Source of the DNA: Thalassospira profundimaris
GTDB lineage: Bacteria > Pseudomonadota > Alphaproteobacteria > Rhodospirillales > Thalassospiraceae
Assembly: GCF_003326755.1 (NCBI RefSeq)
Contig: NZ_JPWH01000010.1
Coordinates: forward strand, 1 to 64,000
DNA length: 64,000 bases
Reading direction: 5' to 3'
Shown: positions 47,468-58,500 of the stretch, in pieces
Layout of the letters: every line of letters begins with the position of its first letter
How positions within the stretch are numbered: position 1 is the stretch's first letter
The notes under the pieces: generated by a model
Told to the model about the DNA's origin: nothing
The model's input: the letters and a program-made list of their open reading frames with translations, nothing else
Database searches by the model: none
Program-made: the position numbers and the translations under genes

Positions 47468-48061
47468 TTAGCCCAGGGTTTGGGTGCCCGCTTCTTTGTC
47501 AGGTTCGTGGGTTGGAATGGTGCCATCGCCATCGCCCAGCCAGCGTTGCATGATCACACTATCAACCCAGCGGCCCATTTTATAGCCTGCCGATTGCAAC
47601 GTGCCGGCAACACGGAAGCCCAGCCTGGCGTGCAAGCCGATCGAGGCAACATTGGCGGAATCACCAATAATGGCGACCATCTGGCGATAGCCAAGGGCGG
47701 TGCAGCGCGTGATCAGTTCGCTCAGCATGGCCCGACCGGCCCCTTTGCCGACAATTTCCGGGGCGATATAGATGGTATCCTCGACCGTATAGCGATAGGC
47801 CGGGCGCGGACGATAGGACCCGGCATAGGCAAAACCCTCGACATTCCCGTCAATCTCCACGACCAGATAGGGCAGGCCGCGTTCGCGGACATGCTGCCAG
47901 CGCGCCGTCAGCTCGGCAATTTCCGGGGCGCGTTCCTCGAACGAGGCCAGGCCATGCAATACATGGTGGCCGTAAATTTCGGTGATGCGGGCAAAGTCTT
48001 CGGGCTGGGCATCCCGAATCAGCAGATTGTCCAGTTTCTGTTCGGAAGGAGGGGCGGTCAT
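47468..48061 (-). CDS. GNAT family N-acetyltransferase (phosphinothricin-acetyltransferase-like)
   Basis: A 197-residue GNAT protein. The acetyl-CoA loop is VGKGAGRAMLSELI, and the pattern of the PAT/MnaT group is seen in IRDAQPEDFARITEIYGHHVLHGLASFEE, YRPRPAYRYTVEDTIYI and LHARLGFRVAGTL. Relatives acetylate phosphinothricin or methionine sulfoximine-like glutamate analogues; the natural substrate is not known. ATG 48061 overlaps the preceding N-formylglutamate amidohydrolase stop by 4 nt, so the two act as an operon. Confidence 0.88.
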   Translation of the reverse strand: MTAPPSEQKLDNLLIRDAQPEDFARITEIYGHHVLHGLASFEERAPEIAELTARWQHVRERGLPYLVVEIDGNVEGFAYAGSYRPRPAYRYTVEDTIYIAPEIVGKGAGRAMLSELITRCTALGYRQMVAIIGDSANVASIGLHARLGFRVAGTLQSAGYKMGRWVDSVIMQRWLGDGDGTIPTHEPDKEAGTQTLG

Positions 48062-48927
48062 TCCAGGGGGCTCCCGTCAAACTGATGGAATTGTTCGATC
48101 AGACGGCTCATCTGATCGCGCAGGCTGTTGAAACCGTTATGAGGTGTAAGGGTTTCTTCTTCCATGTAAAGGGCGCGGTTGATTTCGATCTGCAGGGTAT
48201 GGACCTTTTGGTCGGGTTGTCCGTAATGGCGCGTGCAATAACCGCCCGCATAGGGGTCGTTATAGGCGGGGTGATAGCCCATTTCGCGAAAACATGTATC
48301 GACAAATCGTGTTAATGACGGGTGGCAGGACCGGCCATAACAGTCGCCCAGAACCAGGTCGACGCGGTTCTGCGACGAATCCGTCGAATCACCCGGCATG
48401 GAATGGCAGTCAATCAGAATGCAATAGCCAAACTGGTTGCGCGTGGTGTCGATCAGCTTTTGCAGGGCCTGGTGATAGGGCGTGTAATAGGTGTCAATAC
48501 GCTGCAGGGCTTCGGCGACGGGCAGGCGGGATTTGTAAATTTCCACCCCCCCACTGACAACACGCGGGATGGATCCCAGCCCTGATAACGCACGCATTGA
48601 ATGAATATCGGCGTCATCGGGAAGGTTCCCCTCAAACATGCGGGGGTCCAGCTCCAGCGCGCCGCGATTGACATCGACATAGGCGCGGGGAAAATTTGCG
48701 CACAGTAACGGGGCCCCGGCGCGGGGGGCCTCGGCAAATAGCTGGTCGACAAAGGCATCTTCCGAGGCACGCAGGGCGAACGCATCGATTCGGGCGCGTG
48801 ATACCAGGTCGTCAGGGTAGGCACGGCCTGAATGCGGCGATGCAAAGACCAACGGAAGGGTCTGGCGTTGCGGCAAAAATACGGTTGCCGGTGTGCTGGG
48901 ACTTTGTTCAGGTGGCATCAGGTTCAT
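48058..48927 (-). CDS. N-formylglutamate amidohydrolase family protein
   Basis: The 289-residue product has FGase motifs: FASPHSGRAYP with a likely zinc His, ASEDAFVDQLF, NFPRAYVDVNRGALELDP, CILIDCHSMPG and the late IEINRALYMEE. HutG-type enzymes release glutamate from N-formyl-glutamate in histidine degradation, but no hut genes are here, so it may act on another N-acyl amino acid. Alternative start ATG 48918. Coupled to the GNAT gene. Confidence 0.87.
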   Translation of the reverse strand: MNLMPPEQSPSTPATVFLPQRQTLPLVFASPHSGRAYPDDLVSRARIDAFALRASEDAFVDQLFAEAPRAGAPLLCANFPRAYVDVNRGALELDPRMFEGNLPDDADIHSMRALSGLGSIPRVVSGGVEIYKSRLPVAEALQRIDTYYTPYHQALQKLIDTTRNQFGYCILIDCHSMPGDSTDSSQNRVDLVLGDCYGRSCHPSLTRFVDTCFREMGYHPAYNDPYAGGYCTRHYGQPDQKVHTLQIEINRALYMEEETLTPHNGFNSLRDQMSRLIEQFHQFDGSPLE

Positions 48928-49028
48928 ATGGCTTTCGTCGCACAGGCTGTTTGGGCACCATATGCGGTGCGGTTACGCGTTACATTCTCTTATCATGAAG
49001 ATTTTTTTGCAAAAAGCCAAATGGGGGG

Positions 49029-49057
49029 TTGCACCTTTGCCAGCCTTGGGCTAAATA
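49029..49057 (+). promoter_or_regulatory. promoter of the tRNA-Val genes
   Basis: TTGCAC (49029-49034), 17-nt spacer, TAAATA (49052-49057), followed by a GC-rich CCGCTGCGCC typical of growth-rate-controlled stable-RNA promoters. Confidence 0.65.
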
Positions 49058-49131
49058 CCGCTGCGCCGCAGGGAACACAGCCCGATCATTTGGTGGGTGT
49101 TGTTCTTGCAGCATATTGAAGATGGCAAGAT

Positions 49132-49208
49132 GGGCCTATAGCTCAGTTGGTTAGAGCGTTCGCTTGACATGCGAGAGGTCACAAGTTCGAGTCTTGTTAG
49201 GCCCACCA
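49132..49208 (+). tRNA. tRNA-Val(GAC), first copy
   Basis: A 77-nt cloverleaf including encoded CCA. Acceptor GGGCCTA pairs with TAGGCCC; D-arm GCTCAGTTGGTTAGAGC; anticodon loop TTGACAT gives GAC (valine); T-arm with GTTCGAGTC. Discriminator A. Confidence 0.97.
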
Positions 49209-49223
49209 TCTTCGCACAAATAA

Positions 49224-49300
49224 GGGCCTATAGCTCAGTTGGTTAGAGCGTTCGCTTGACATGCGAGAGGTCACAAGTTCGAGTCTTGTTAGGCCCACCA
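49224..49300 (+). tRNA. tRNA-Val(GAC), second copy
   Basis: Identical in all 77 bases to the copy 15 bp upstream, including CCA. The two are probably cut from one transcript started at the promoter near 49060. Confidence 0.97.
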
Positions 49301-49306
49301 TTCCAA

Positions 49307-49328
49307 CCCCGCCCGCTGGCGGGGTTTT
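49307..49328 (+). terminator. intrinsic terminator after the tRNA-Val pair
   Basis: Stem CCCCGCC/GGCGGGG with a CGCT loop and TTTT tail. Confidence 0.85.
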
Positions 49329-49490
49329 GTGCATCCGGGCCCTGGCTCCCCGGTCGTCCTGTTTCTATCCTGCTGTTTTTGTTCGCATTTTGGGAAATGC
49401 GCGAATTGTATCTTTTCCATCTTGAATGCGCGGTGATTGTGTGTTGAATGCGTTCAATACGGTTCGCTTTCTCGGTGAAGGAGCATGTAA

Positions 49491-49751
49491 ATGGGGGTGC
49501 CTTTTGAAACGGTGTTGGGGCTTGTCGCCGGGTCTTTGACCACGCTTGCCTTCCTGCCGCAGGTTGTGCGCACCTGGCGCACCCGCTCGACCGCCGATAT
49601 TTCACTGGGCATGTTTCTGGTGCTCTGCACGGGCATTGCGCTGTGGTTCGTTTACGGGCTGATCAACGGCGACTGGCCCGTCATCATCGCAAACGGTCTG
49701 ACCTTCCTGCTCGCTTCCATCATTCTGGGTTTCAAAATCCGGCACGGCTGA
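49491..49751 (+). CDS. SemiSWEET-type small sugar transporter
   Basis: An 86-residue, three-span protein with the PQ-loop motif LAFLPQVVRTWRTRSTADIS and the terminal third helix NGLTFLLASIILGFKIRHG. SemiSWEETs dimerise to form a sugar facilitator in the inner membrane. AAGGAG precedes ATG 49491. It stands alone between the tRNA genes and a convergent Dabb gene; the substrate is unknown. Confidence 0.9.
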   Translation: MGVPFETVLGLVAGSLTTLAFLPQVVRTWRTRSTADISLGMFLVLCTGIALWFVYGLINGDWPVIIANGLTFLLASIILGFKIRHG

Positions 49752-49764
49752 AAATATTCTTCGA

Positions 49765-50076
49765 TCAGCCGACTTTCAGGTCAAATACCAGCAGGCCCTT
49801 GATGCCGTCTTCGGCAAGGCTGACCAGTTCCGCGCCCAGTGCCTTGTGGTCGGGCAGGGCAAGATAGGCGTCGCGGGCATCCTCATCGACAAAATCAATA
49901 CAAATGCCGTGCTTAAAGCCCTGTTCCAGTCCTTCGGGGCTGATTGACGGGCTGGCGTCAAAGTCGCGCATGCCGGGAAGTTGGCTGCGTAAATCGGCCA
50001 GGCGGTCAAACAGGCTCTGGATGGTGTCGGCGCTGATATCGGCTTTGAAATTGACCAATACGATATGGCGGATCAT
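49765..50076 (-). CDS. Dabb (stress-responsive alpha/beta-barrel) domain protein
   Basis: The 103-residue product has the dimeric ferredoxin-like Dabb pattern: MIRHIVLVNFK at the start, PGMRDFDAS, GICIDFVDEDARDAYLALPDH, and the C-terminal GLLVFDLKVG. Members are small cytosolic proteins with varied or unknown roles. AAGGAAA lies upstream of the start. It converges on the SemiSWEET gene. Confidence 0.88.
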   Translation of the reverse strand: MIRHIVLVNFKADISADTIQSLFDRLADLRSQLPGMRDFDASPSISPEGLEQGFKHGICIDFVDEDARDAYLALPDHKALGAELVSLAEDGIKGLLVFDLKVG

Positions 50077-50165
50077 GTGGCTGTTTCCTTGCTGATTTTG
50101 AAGGTTATGATGTGAATGACCTTCATTTGGGAGGGGGCAGACATTTCGCCAGCCATGTCTTGGGA

Positions 50166-51317
50166 TTAGTTCCGCATTACGGCAATTGATTTGCGGAACC
50201 TAAAGGCGGCAAAGGCAAAGAACAGGCCGCCAATACCTGCGACCATCGCAAATTCCGGCCAGACGATTTCTAGCCCCGCATTGCGATACAGGATGGACTG
50301 CGCGATGGTGACATAATGGGTGGAGGGCACAAATTCCATGATCCATTGCATCAGTTGCGGCTGGCTTTCGGTCGGGGTGTAGCCGCCCGAGAGCAGGCGC
50401 ATCGGCAGCACCACGAGCATGAACAGCAAGCCGAATTGCGGCATGGACTGCGCCAGTGTGGCGAGAAAAATGCCCAGCGCGGTGGCAAAAAACAGATAGA
50501 GCATGGTGCCAAACAAAAACAGCGTTTCCGACCCGGCGATGGGGACCTGTAACAGAAGTTCGACCACAAAAATCAGCGACAGTCCGGATGCGGCCAGAAT
50601 GATCAGGCCATTGGCCCAGACCTTTGCCATCATGATTTCAAAGGGGGCCAGTGGCATGACCAGCAAATGTTCGATCGTGCCATGTTCGCGTTCGCGAATA
50701 AGCGCGGCGCCTGCCAGAATGATCGAGAGCATGGTCACGTTATTGATGATTTCCATCACACTGGTAAACCAGGCACTTTCGGCATTGGGATTAAAGGCGT
50801 AGCGTAAAACCAGATTGACCGGCGACGGGGCGTTTTGCGCGGCGGCCTGTGTTTTGCCGCCCATCCAGGTACGGATTTCCTGGCTGAAAATACTGGTAAT
50901 ATAGCTTTCGCCGATCCCGGCCTGCATCATGGCGGTGGCATCAATATTGAGCTGGATCTCCGGCTGGTGCCCGGCAATGACATCGGCTTCAAAACCGGCT
51001 GGGATCACCAGCACAAAGGTATAGTCGCCGCCATCCATCACCCTGTCGATCTGGCTGTAATCAATCCGGACCGGTTTTTTGAAATAGGGTTCCTGAAACC
51101 CGTCCTGAATGCGCATGGAAAGCTGCGATCTGTCCTGATCGACAATGGCGATGGAGGCATTGTGCAAATCATGCGACAGCCCGGTGGCAGCGGTATAAAT
51201 GGCAAAGGAAAAGGCCCAGATGATCAGGGCAATCAACACCATATCCTGGCGCAGGCTGAACAGTTCCTTGATGCCGAGGCGATAGATATTTTCAAGGCGA
51301 TGGCGAATATTCATCAT
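50166..51317 (-). CDS. ABC-2 type permease of an exporter (YhhJ-like)
   Basis: The 383-residue product has one N-terminal span, a large periplasmic domain (about 45-190) and five C-terminal spans (about 195-375), with the ABC-2 motif ALIREREHGTIEHLLVMP. ATG 51317 shares one base with the TAA of the upstream ATPase-permease gene (TAATG), a coupling signal. It is the third gene of a HlyD-ATPase-permease unit like E. coli yhiI-rbbA-yhhJ. A TolC partner is not in the window. Confidence 0.9.
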   Translation of the reverse strand: MMNIRHRLENIYRLGIKELFSLRQDMVLIALIIWAFSFAIYTAATGLSHDLHNASIAIVDQDRSQLSMRIQDGFQEPYFKKPVRIDYSQIDRVMDGGDYTFVLVIPAGFEADVIAGHQPEIQLNIDATAMMQAGIGESYITSIFSQEIRTWMGGKTQAAAQNAPSPVNLVLRYAFNPNAESAWFTSVMEIINNVTMLSIILAGAALIREREHGTIEHLLVMPLAPFEIMMAKVWANGLIILAASGLSLIFVVELLLQVPIAGSETLFLFGTMLYLFFATALGIFLATLAQSMPQFGLLFMLVVLPMRLLSGGYTPTESQPQLMQWIMEFVPSTHYVTIAQSILYRNAGLEIVWPEFAMVAGIGGLFFAFAAFRFRKSIAVMRN

Positions 51318-54211
51318 TAACGCTCCTGCCTTGGAAGAAGCAGCATCGACAGGCCGGTCAGAACCGGGAAAAACAGCGCCAGAATCAAAAACTGCGGATA
51401 AAGCTGCATAAAGCCCAGGGCCTTGGTGAATGTCCCGACACTGATGGTCATGAAATGCGATGTCGGAATGATCATGGAGAGCACGCGCGGCCCGGCCTCC
51501 AGCGAGGAAATCGGCTGCATCATGCCCGAAAACATGACCGACGGTATCATGGTGGCAATGGCGGTGCCAAACAGGGCGGCGATTTGGGTTTTGGTGAAAG
51601 ATGAAATCAGCAATCCCAGCCCGGTTGTGGATACCACAAATAAAAATGCGCCCAGCAACAGTGCCGGAAAGCTGCCCTTGACCGGCACGCCAAAGGCAAC
51701 AATTGCCAGAAAGGTCATCAGGGCAAAGTTGGTCATGCCCAGCGCAATATAGGGGATCTGTTTGCCCAGCAAAAATTCAAACCGGCTGACCGGCGTGACA
51801 TACAGGTTGGTGATCGACCCCAGTTCCTTTTCACGCACCACCCCCACTGCCATCAACACGGCGGGAATGAACACCAGCAGCAGCGCAATCACCGAGGGCA
51901 CAATGGCATAGATGCTTTTGAAATCCTGGTTATAGCGATACCGGGTCTGGATGCTGGCGGGAAGGGGCGCAATGGTGTTACCGGTTTCGCGCAGGGCATG
52001 GTCGGCAACATATTTTTGATGGATGCCCTGGACATAACCATGAATGGTTTCGGCGCGAAAGGGCATGGTGCCGTCAATCGTTGCCGCGATTTCAGGTGTG
52101 CGCCCCTGTTGCAGCTTGTGTCCGAAATCGGGTGGAATTTCCACAACCAGGGCCAGTTCGCCACTTTTGATGCGCCGTTCCATTTCGTCGTAATTTCGGA
52201 TCGGGGCCTTTTCGGTAAAATAGCGCGATCCGGCCAAACCTTCCAGATAGGTCCGGCTTTCGGGCGTCTGGTCACGATCCAGCGCAGCATAAGTCAGGTT
52301 TTCAACGTCAAAGGTAATGCCAAGGCCAAAAACCGGCATCAGGATCAGGGTGCCCAGCAAGGCAAAAACCAGGCGGATCGGATCGCGAAGCAGCCCCATT
52401 GTTTCGCGCAGGCTATAGGCCCACAGGCGGCGCGGGCTGAATCCGGGCACGGTTTTGTTGCCTGTTTCGCCATTGTTATTTGATTGGGGCCGAGGGTCGC
52501 TATTGCCTTTGGAATGTCCCGTCCCGGCTAGCGATAGCGTCGTATCGTCGTTATTTTGCGAAATCTGATCGTCAGCTTTTTCCTGTGCGCCGGTGGCCTC
52601 TTTCAAATAGGCGATAAAGGCTTCTTCCAGGGTTTCCGTGCCGCGTTTTTCGCGCAGTGCATCGGGGGTATCACTATCGAGCACCTGGCCCGCATGCATC
52701 AGCGAGATACGGTCACAGCGGGCAGCCTCATTCATGAAATGGGTGGAAATAAAAATTGTCACACCCTGTTTGCGCGACAGATCAATCAGCAATTGCCAGA
52801 AATCGTCGCGCGCAATCGGGTCCACGCCCGATGTCGGTTCATCAAGGATCAGGATTTCTGGTGAATGGATGATGGCAACCGCCAGTGACAGGCGCTGGCG
52901 CACGCCAAGGGGCAGTTTTTCGGCCAGATCATCCATGTAATGGCTCAGCCCGAATTGATCGGACAGGTCGTCAATGCGCGCGGCAACCCGGTCTTTGGGC
53001 AGGTGAAACAGGCGGGCGTGCAGGTCCAGGTTCTGGCGCACCGTCAGTTCGGCATAAAGCGAAAAGGCCTGCGACATATAGCCGACCCGTTCGCGCATTT
53101 TAAGGTCTTTGCCGCTGGACGGTTCGCCAAACAGCCAGGCCTTGCCTTCGGAGGCAGGCAGCAGCCCGGTCAGCATTTTCATGGTCGTGGTTTTGCCACA
53201 GCCGTTCGATCCCAGAAACCCGAATATCTCGCCTTTTTCAATGCGAAAGCTGACATGATCCACGGCGGTGAAATCGCCAAACCGGCGGGTTAGGCCTTCG
53301 GCCTCAATCGCTGGTTTGTCACCGCTTTGCGGGCGCGGGGGAATGACCAGTTCCTGATGGTCCTTGCGCTGGTCTTCGGGCAGCAGGGCAATAAAGGCGG
53401 CTTCCAGGTTTTTGGTGTCTGTACTTTCCAGCAAATGTTGCGCACTGCCCTGGGCCAGGATGACGCCATCATTCATGGCGATCAAATGATCAAACCGGCT
53501 GGCTTCATCCATATAGGCGGTGGCCACCAGCACTGTCATAGTCGGGCGTGACTGGCGAATGTCGTTGATCAGATCCCAGAATTGCTGGCGCGAAAGCGGG
53601 TCCACCCCGGTTGTCGGTTCATCCAGGATCAGAATATCCGGATCATGAATCAGCGCGCAACACAGCCCCAGTTTTTGTTTCATCCCACCCGAAAGATTGC
53701 CGGCCGGACGTTTGGTAAAGGGGGCAAGGCCGGTGGCTGTTACCAGCCTGTCAATGCGCTGTTTGCGTTCGGATTTTTTTTGACCAAACAGGCGGCCGAA
53801 AAATTCCAGATTTTCGCGCACCGTCAGGTCCATATACAGGTTTTTGCCCAACCCCTGCGGCATATAGGCAATGCGCGGCGACGTCCTGGACCGCTCGCGG
53901 GCATTGCGCATGTCGCCATCAAGGGTGGTGACGTCTCCGCTCTGGACTTCGCGGGCCCCGGCAATCAGCCCCAAAAGGGTGGATTTGCCCACACCATCGG
54001 GGCCAATGAAGCCGTAAATCCGTCCCGCTGACAGGGTCAGGTCGATTTCTGACAGGGCCTGTGTATTGCCATAGACATGTGACACCCCCCGGACGGTTAC
54101 GGCAGGGTGTTTGCCATTGTCAGGACCGCTGCCCGGTATGTCGCCCGCGCCGGGCGGGGCCGGGGATGTTGACCCGTTATTGCCGGGGTGCCGGTTCCGG
54201 GGGCTGGTCAT
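51317..54211 (-). CDS. RbbA-like fused double-ATPase/permease ABC protein
   Basis: The 964-residue protein has three parts. NBD1 (about 35-270) has Walker [10 protein letters not shown] and signature [14 protein letters not shown]2 (about 310-545) has Walker [10 protein letters not shown] and the variant signature [13 protein letters not shown] polar Asn/Asp/Ser-rich linker (about 560-605) leads to an ABC-2 permease region (about 610-964) with six spans. E. coli RbbA has the same layout and has been reported bound to ribosomes, but gene context (HlyD and second permease) argues for a drug or metabolite exporter. It overlaps the HlyD gene by 4 nt. Confidence 0.9.
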   Translation of the reverse strand: MTSPRNRHPGNNGSTSPAPPGAGDIPGSGPDNGKHPAVTVRGVSHVYGNTQALSEIDLTLSAGRIYGFIGPDGVGKSTLLGLIAGAREVQSGDVTTLDGDMRNARERSRTSPRIAYMPQGLGKNLYMDLTVRENLEFFGRLFGQKKSERKQRIDRLVTATGLAPFTKRPAGNLSGGMKQKLGLCCALIHDPDILILDEPTTGVDPLSRQQFWDLINDIRQSRPTMTVLVATAYMDEASRFDHLIAMNDGVILAQGSAQHLLESTDTKNLEAAFIALLPEDQRKDHQELVIPPRPQSGDKPAIEAEGLTRRFGDFTAVDHVSFRIEKGEIFGFLGSNGCGKTTTMKMLTGLLPASEGKAWLFGEPSSGKDLKMRERVGYMSQAFSLYAELTVRQNLDLHARLFHLPKDRVAARIDDLSDQFGLSHYMDDLAEKLPLGVRQRLSLAVAIIHSPEILILDEPTSGVDPIARDDFWQLLIDLSRKQGVTIFISTHFMNEAARCDRISLMHAGQVLDSDTPDALREKRGTETLEEAFIAYLKEATGAQEKADDQISQNNDDTTLSLAGTGHSKGNSDPRPQSNNNGETGNKTVPGFSPRRLWAYSLRETMGLLRDPIRLVFALLGTLILMPVFGLGITFDVENLTYAALDRDQTPESRTYLEGLAGSRYFTEKAPIRNYDEMERRIKSGELALVVEIPPDFGHKLQQGRTPEIAATIDGTMPFRAETIHGYVQGIHQKYVADHALRETGNTIAPLPASIQTRYRYNQDFKSIYAIVPSVIALLLVFIPAVLMAVGVVREKELGSITNLYVTPVSRFEFLLGKQIPYIALGMTNFALMTFLAIVAFGVPVKGSFPALLLGAFLFVVSTTGLGLLISSFTKTQIAALFGTAIATMIPSVMFSGMMQPISSLEAGPRVLSMIIPTSHFMTISVGTFTKALGFMQLYPQFLILALFFPVLTGLSMLLLPRQER

Positions 54212-55266
54212 TTGCCCGTTGTCCCGTTGTCAGTGGTGCTGTTGCCGTCTTTATCATGATGACCGCTGCCAATCGTACCGGGACCCTCGGGAAGATGTAC
54301 CTTCAGGTGTTCCGGCCAACCGCTGTTGGATGCCAGCATGATATAGGCCTCGCCGGGCAGGCCGGTTTTAACCTTTTCGATATTGGCTTCCAGCAGGTCC
54401 GAACTGATGCGGATTTTAACCCTAAACATCAACTTTTCGCGTTCGGTGCGGGTTTCAACCTCGCGCGGGGTGAATTGCGCGTCATCGGCGACAAAGGACA
54501 CGGTGGCAGGAATGACAAAATCGGGCGCGGCATCCAGCACGATGCGGGCTTCATTGCCAATATAGGCCAGGCCTGCCTGTGATGTGGGCAGGAAAACCGT
54601 CATGTAAACATCGGTCAGGTCCAACAGGGTAATCACCTTGCCCCCGGCGGCCAAAACTTCGCCGGGTTCGGCCAGGCGGTATTGCACGCGCCCGGCGCGC
54701 GGGGCGGTTAACACCGAATCATCCAGTTGTACCTGAATGCGGGCAACCTCCGCCCCGGCGGCCTCAACCGACCGTTCGGCACTGACCTGGCGGGCCTTTG
54801 CGGCTTCCAGGCGGGCCAGGGCGATGTCGCGGTCTGCTTCGCGCTGGTCAACCTGTTCCTGGGCGATATTATTGTTTTTGACCAGTTTTTGTGCCCGTTC
54901 CAATTGCTGTTTTGCCAGGCGCAATTCGCTTTCCCGCTGGACAATTTCGGCCTTTGCTTCGGGAACGGCTTCTTTGGCGCGGGCTTCTTCGGCCATCGCC
55001 TGGGCCAGTTGGGCGTCAAGTTCGGATGTATCCATTTTCGCCAGCACATCACCGGCTTCCACCCTGTCACCCTCATCCACCAGCACCTCCGAAACCCGTC
55101 CGGCATATTTGGTGGCAACGTGGATTTCCTCGGCCTCGATCCGGCCATTGCCCGAAGCAATATAGTCCGGCAAATCATCCCGGTTTTGCAGCCAGGCATA
55201 ATATCCACCCCCGGCAATGATGATCAGAACGGCCAGAACAATCAGGACGGGGCGCAGGGTTTTCAT
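54208..55266 (-). CDS. HlyD-family periplasmic adaptor (YhiI-like)
   Basis: The 352-residue product from ATG 55266 (CGGAG upstream; an in-frame start 35 codons earlier is less likely) has an N-terminal anchor ([19 protein letters not shown]), a split biotinyl-lipoyl domain ([21 protein letters not shown] and later [17 protein letters not shown]), and a long alpha-hairpin coiled coil between (about 85-185). The C-terminal tail is rich in Gly, Asp, Asn and Thr. It should bridge the RbbA/YhhJ-like transporter to an outer-membrane TolC channel encoded elsewhere. First gene of the three-gene unit. Confidence 0.92.
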   Translation of the reverse strand: MKTLRPVLIVLAVLIIIAGGGYYAWLQNRDDLPDYIASGNGRIEAEEIHVATKYAGRVSEVLVDEGDRVEAGDVLAKMDTSELDAQLAQAMAEEARAKEAVPEAKAEIVQRESELRLAKQQLERAQKLVKNNNIAQEQVDQREADRDIALARLEAAKARQVSAERSVEAAGAEVARIQVQLDDSVLTAPRAGRVQYRLAEPGEVLAAGGKVITLLDLTDVYMTVFLPTSQAGLAYIGNEARIVLDAAPDFVIPATVSFVADDAQFTPREVETRTEREKLMFRVKIRISSDLLEANIEKVKTGLPGEAYIMLASNSGWPEHLKVHLPEGPGTIGSGHHDKDGNSTTDNGTTGK

Positions 55267-55470
55267 TGCAGGCAGGCTCCGGGTTGAAAACGGGGTGGAC
55301 CGCGCGGGATTTTCCGCAATGCGGAATATTAGGATACTATGATCCTTCTTCTTTGCTAGTAAAACGGGCAAAGCGGATCAACCATTTATATGTAACGCAT
55401 TTTGGTGCCAAAAGTCGTTGATGTGCCACAAAGCAGGTAATTCAGGGCCTTGCCGGAGAATGATAACAGA

Positions 55471-55497
55471 AAGGCCCGCAGAAATGTTGCGGGCCTT
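55471..55497 (-). terminator. intrinsic terminator after the YdiJ-like gene
   Basis: A perfect 10-bp stem AAGGCCCGCA/TGCGGGCCTT with a 7-nt loop and a TTTCTGTT tail on the minus strand. Confidence 0.8.
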
Positions 55498-55526
55498 GGG
55501 GCTGTGTTGTTCGTGGCAGGTTCGGG

Positions 55527-58500
55527 TTATGATAACAGGCGCGCCAGATATTCCGCCGGGCTTTGCGGGCGCGCACCTTCATAGCGTTTGACCTGGCAAC
55601 GGCAGGAAAACCCGGTGACAAGCATGTTCTCAATGCCGGTTTTTTCGGCCTTTTTCTGCCAGCTTATGTCATAAAGGCGGCGGGAATTTTCCGCATTGGC
55701 GGTTTCGTGGCCGTAAACACCCGCCATGCCGCAGCATCCGGTTTTTTCGGTTGCCAGTTTAATGCCAAAGGCATCAAAGATTTTTTGCCATTTCACGGCA
55801 ACATCGGGGATCGATGTTTTTTCGGTGCAATGGGGGAACAGGGTGGGCATTGCATCCCTGTTCAGGGTCGTGGCAATTTGCGGCGGGGTTAAGCGACCGT
55901 TGCGAATTTCGCTTTCCAGCCATTCATGAAACAGGTTCACGCGGTAATCGGGCCGATCCTTCAGGCGCTGGGCATATTCCTGGCGATAGGTTAGCGTCAC
56001 GCTGGGTTCCACCCCAATCAGCGGAATGCCAAATTGCGCCAGTTCGCCGTAAAAGGCATCGTTTTCACGCGCCTGTTTATCAAACTGTTTCAAAAAGCCC
56101 TTTACATGCTGCGCCTTGCCATTGGGGCGATAGGGCGGGATGAAAACCTGATAACCCAGCTTTTGCAGCAAATCGACATGGCCCAAAATCGCCTCAACAT
56201 CATAATGGGTTGTGAAACAATCCTGAACCAGCAACACCGATTTAACCCGCTCTGCATCACCAAGGCGGGCCAGTTGGGCGGCATTAAACGGCATAATGCC
56301 GCGTTGACGCAACGCCTTTGCCAGGTTGGTCGTACTCGATTTGGGCAAATCCTGCAAACCGGCAAAGCGTGAAAACGCCCATTTCACCGGCGGCAGGGCC
56401 TGCATGGCGTTAAACAGGGCTGGGGCCTTTGCCGTTAGGGGGGCAAGGCGTTCCAGCCGGGCAATCACATAATCCTTTAACGGGCGCGAATAACGGGCGT
56501 GATAGGCGGCCAAAAACCGCGATTTCATTTCGGGAATGTCTACCTTGACCGGGCATTGCCCGGCACAGGCCTTGCACGACAGGCAGCCATTCATGGCATC
56601 ATAAACATCGTGGGAAAAATCCCTTGCATTGGCAAAGGCCAGTTCCGGGGCCTCGGCATCGGTGCCAACGCTGATCTGGCGGATCCATTCGCGCACCATG
56701 CCCGCCCGGCCCTTGGGCGAATGTACCCGGTCGCGTGTGACCTTATAGGACGGGCACATGGCATCGAACTCGTCAAAATTAAAGCACGCCCCATTGCCGT
56801 TACAACGGGTGGCATTCAAATATTTGTCCTTAAGTCCTGCTTCGATCTGGCGGTCCAGCTGGCCGCGCATGGGCGCTTCGTCAATGGGCGTAATTGGCAA
56901 ATCCATGCCATAGGGCGATGCGATTTTGCCGGGGTTGAGCTGCCCTTCGGGGTCAAATTCCTTTTTGATGCGGCGCAGAACGTCATAAAGTTCGGGCCCG
57001 AAATAAACCGGTGAAAATTCACCGCGAAAGCCTTTGCCATGTTCGCCCCAGATCAGGCCATTATATTTTTTGGTCAGCTCGACCACCCCGTCGGAAACGC
57101 GGCGCAGGCGAATTTCGTCTTCCTCGTCGCACATATCAAGCAACGGGCGCACATGCAGGCAGCCGACATCGACATGGCCGAACATGCCGTAATCCAGGCC
57201 TTCCCTGTCCAGAAGGGCGCGAAACTCGGCAATAAAATCGGCCAGGTTTTCGGGCGGAACGGCGGTATCTTCGACAAAGGGTGTTGCGCGGCGTTTGCCT
57301 TCAAGGTTGCCCAAAAGCCCGACGGCCTTGGACCGGATGGACCATATTGCGGCCATTTGGGCGGCGTCTGTTGCCTCGACCGAGCCGATCGGGGCATTGG
57401 CCTCGTTCGGGTTATCGGCAAGATATTGCGCCAGTTGGCGCTGTTTTTCCGCCAGTTCATCCGGGTCGTCGGTGGCAAATTCAACCACGTTAAAGCCACG
57501 CGTCGGGATGGTTGCCCCTTCAGTGCCGAGCAATTTTGCTAGCAAATGCCAGCTTTCATCCTGTTCGGCGAGCTTCATGACCTTGTCATCAATGCTTTCA
57601 ATCGCCACCGGGTCAAAGGCGACAAGCCGACCGACATGGCGCAGCGCATCGTCAAAGCTGGCATAGCGAACGACGGTTAGGGCCTTGTATTTCGGAAGGG
57701 GGATGACGCGAAAGGTAATTTCCTTGGTCAGGCCCAGGCTGCCTTCGGCACCGGCAATCAGGAAGCTCAGGTTGCTGGCGCCATCATCTGCCACGGCTTC
57801 TTTCAGGTTATAACCGGTCAGGCCGCGGTTCATTTCCGGGAAGGTGGATTTGATCTGATCACGGCGGGGTAAAATTTCCTCGATGATTTTGCGATAAACG
57901 CTGCCGATGCGGGTTTTTTGTGCGGCCTCGATGGCGGTTTGTTCGGCATCCAGGGCGGATGTGACAAAATCACTGCCATCAACCAGAACCGTCGTCATTT
58001 TTTCGATGTAATGGCTGGTTTTGCCATAAATGCGCGACCCTTTGCCCGAACTGTCCGACCCGATCATGCCACCAACGGTGGCGCGGTTGGCGGTCGAAAC
58101 ATTGGGCGGAAAGAAATAGCCATGCGGTTTAAGCCAGCGGTTAAGCTGTTCTAACACCACACCGGGCTCCACCCGCACCAGGCCCTTTTCCGCATCAAAT
58201 TCCAGAATATTGTTCAGATATTTGGATGTATCGACAATCACGGTATTGTTAAGCGACTGGCCGTTGGTGCCAGTGCCGCCGCCGCGCGGGGTGATTTTGA
58301 CCTTGCGAAATTCCACCCGCCCGGCAAGCTCCATAATGACATTGATGTCATCGCGTTCGCGGGGCTGTAATACCGCGTGCGGCATCACCTGATAAACACT
58401 GTTATCGGTTGCGTGGATCAGGCGGGTGGGGAAATCGGCATGGATTTCGCCGCGATATTTGCCTTCGCGCTCCAGCGTTTTCAAAAAGCCCAGGGTCAGG

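Noticed and set aside
49132..49330. Possible integration (att) site at the tRNA pair
   Set aside because: No integrase, no truncated tRNA repeat beyond the intact duplicate, and flanks look like ordinary chromosome.
49256..49447. 63-codon frame starting inside the second tRNA-Val
   Set aside because: It begins within a tRNA and crosses the terminator.
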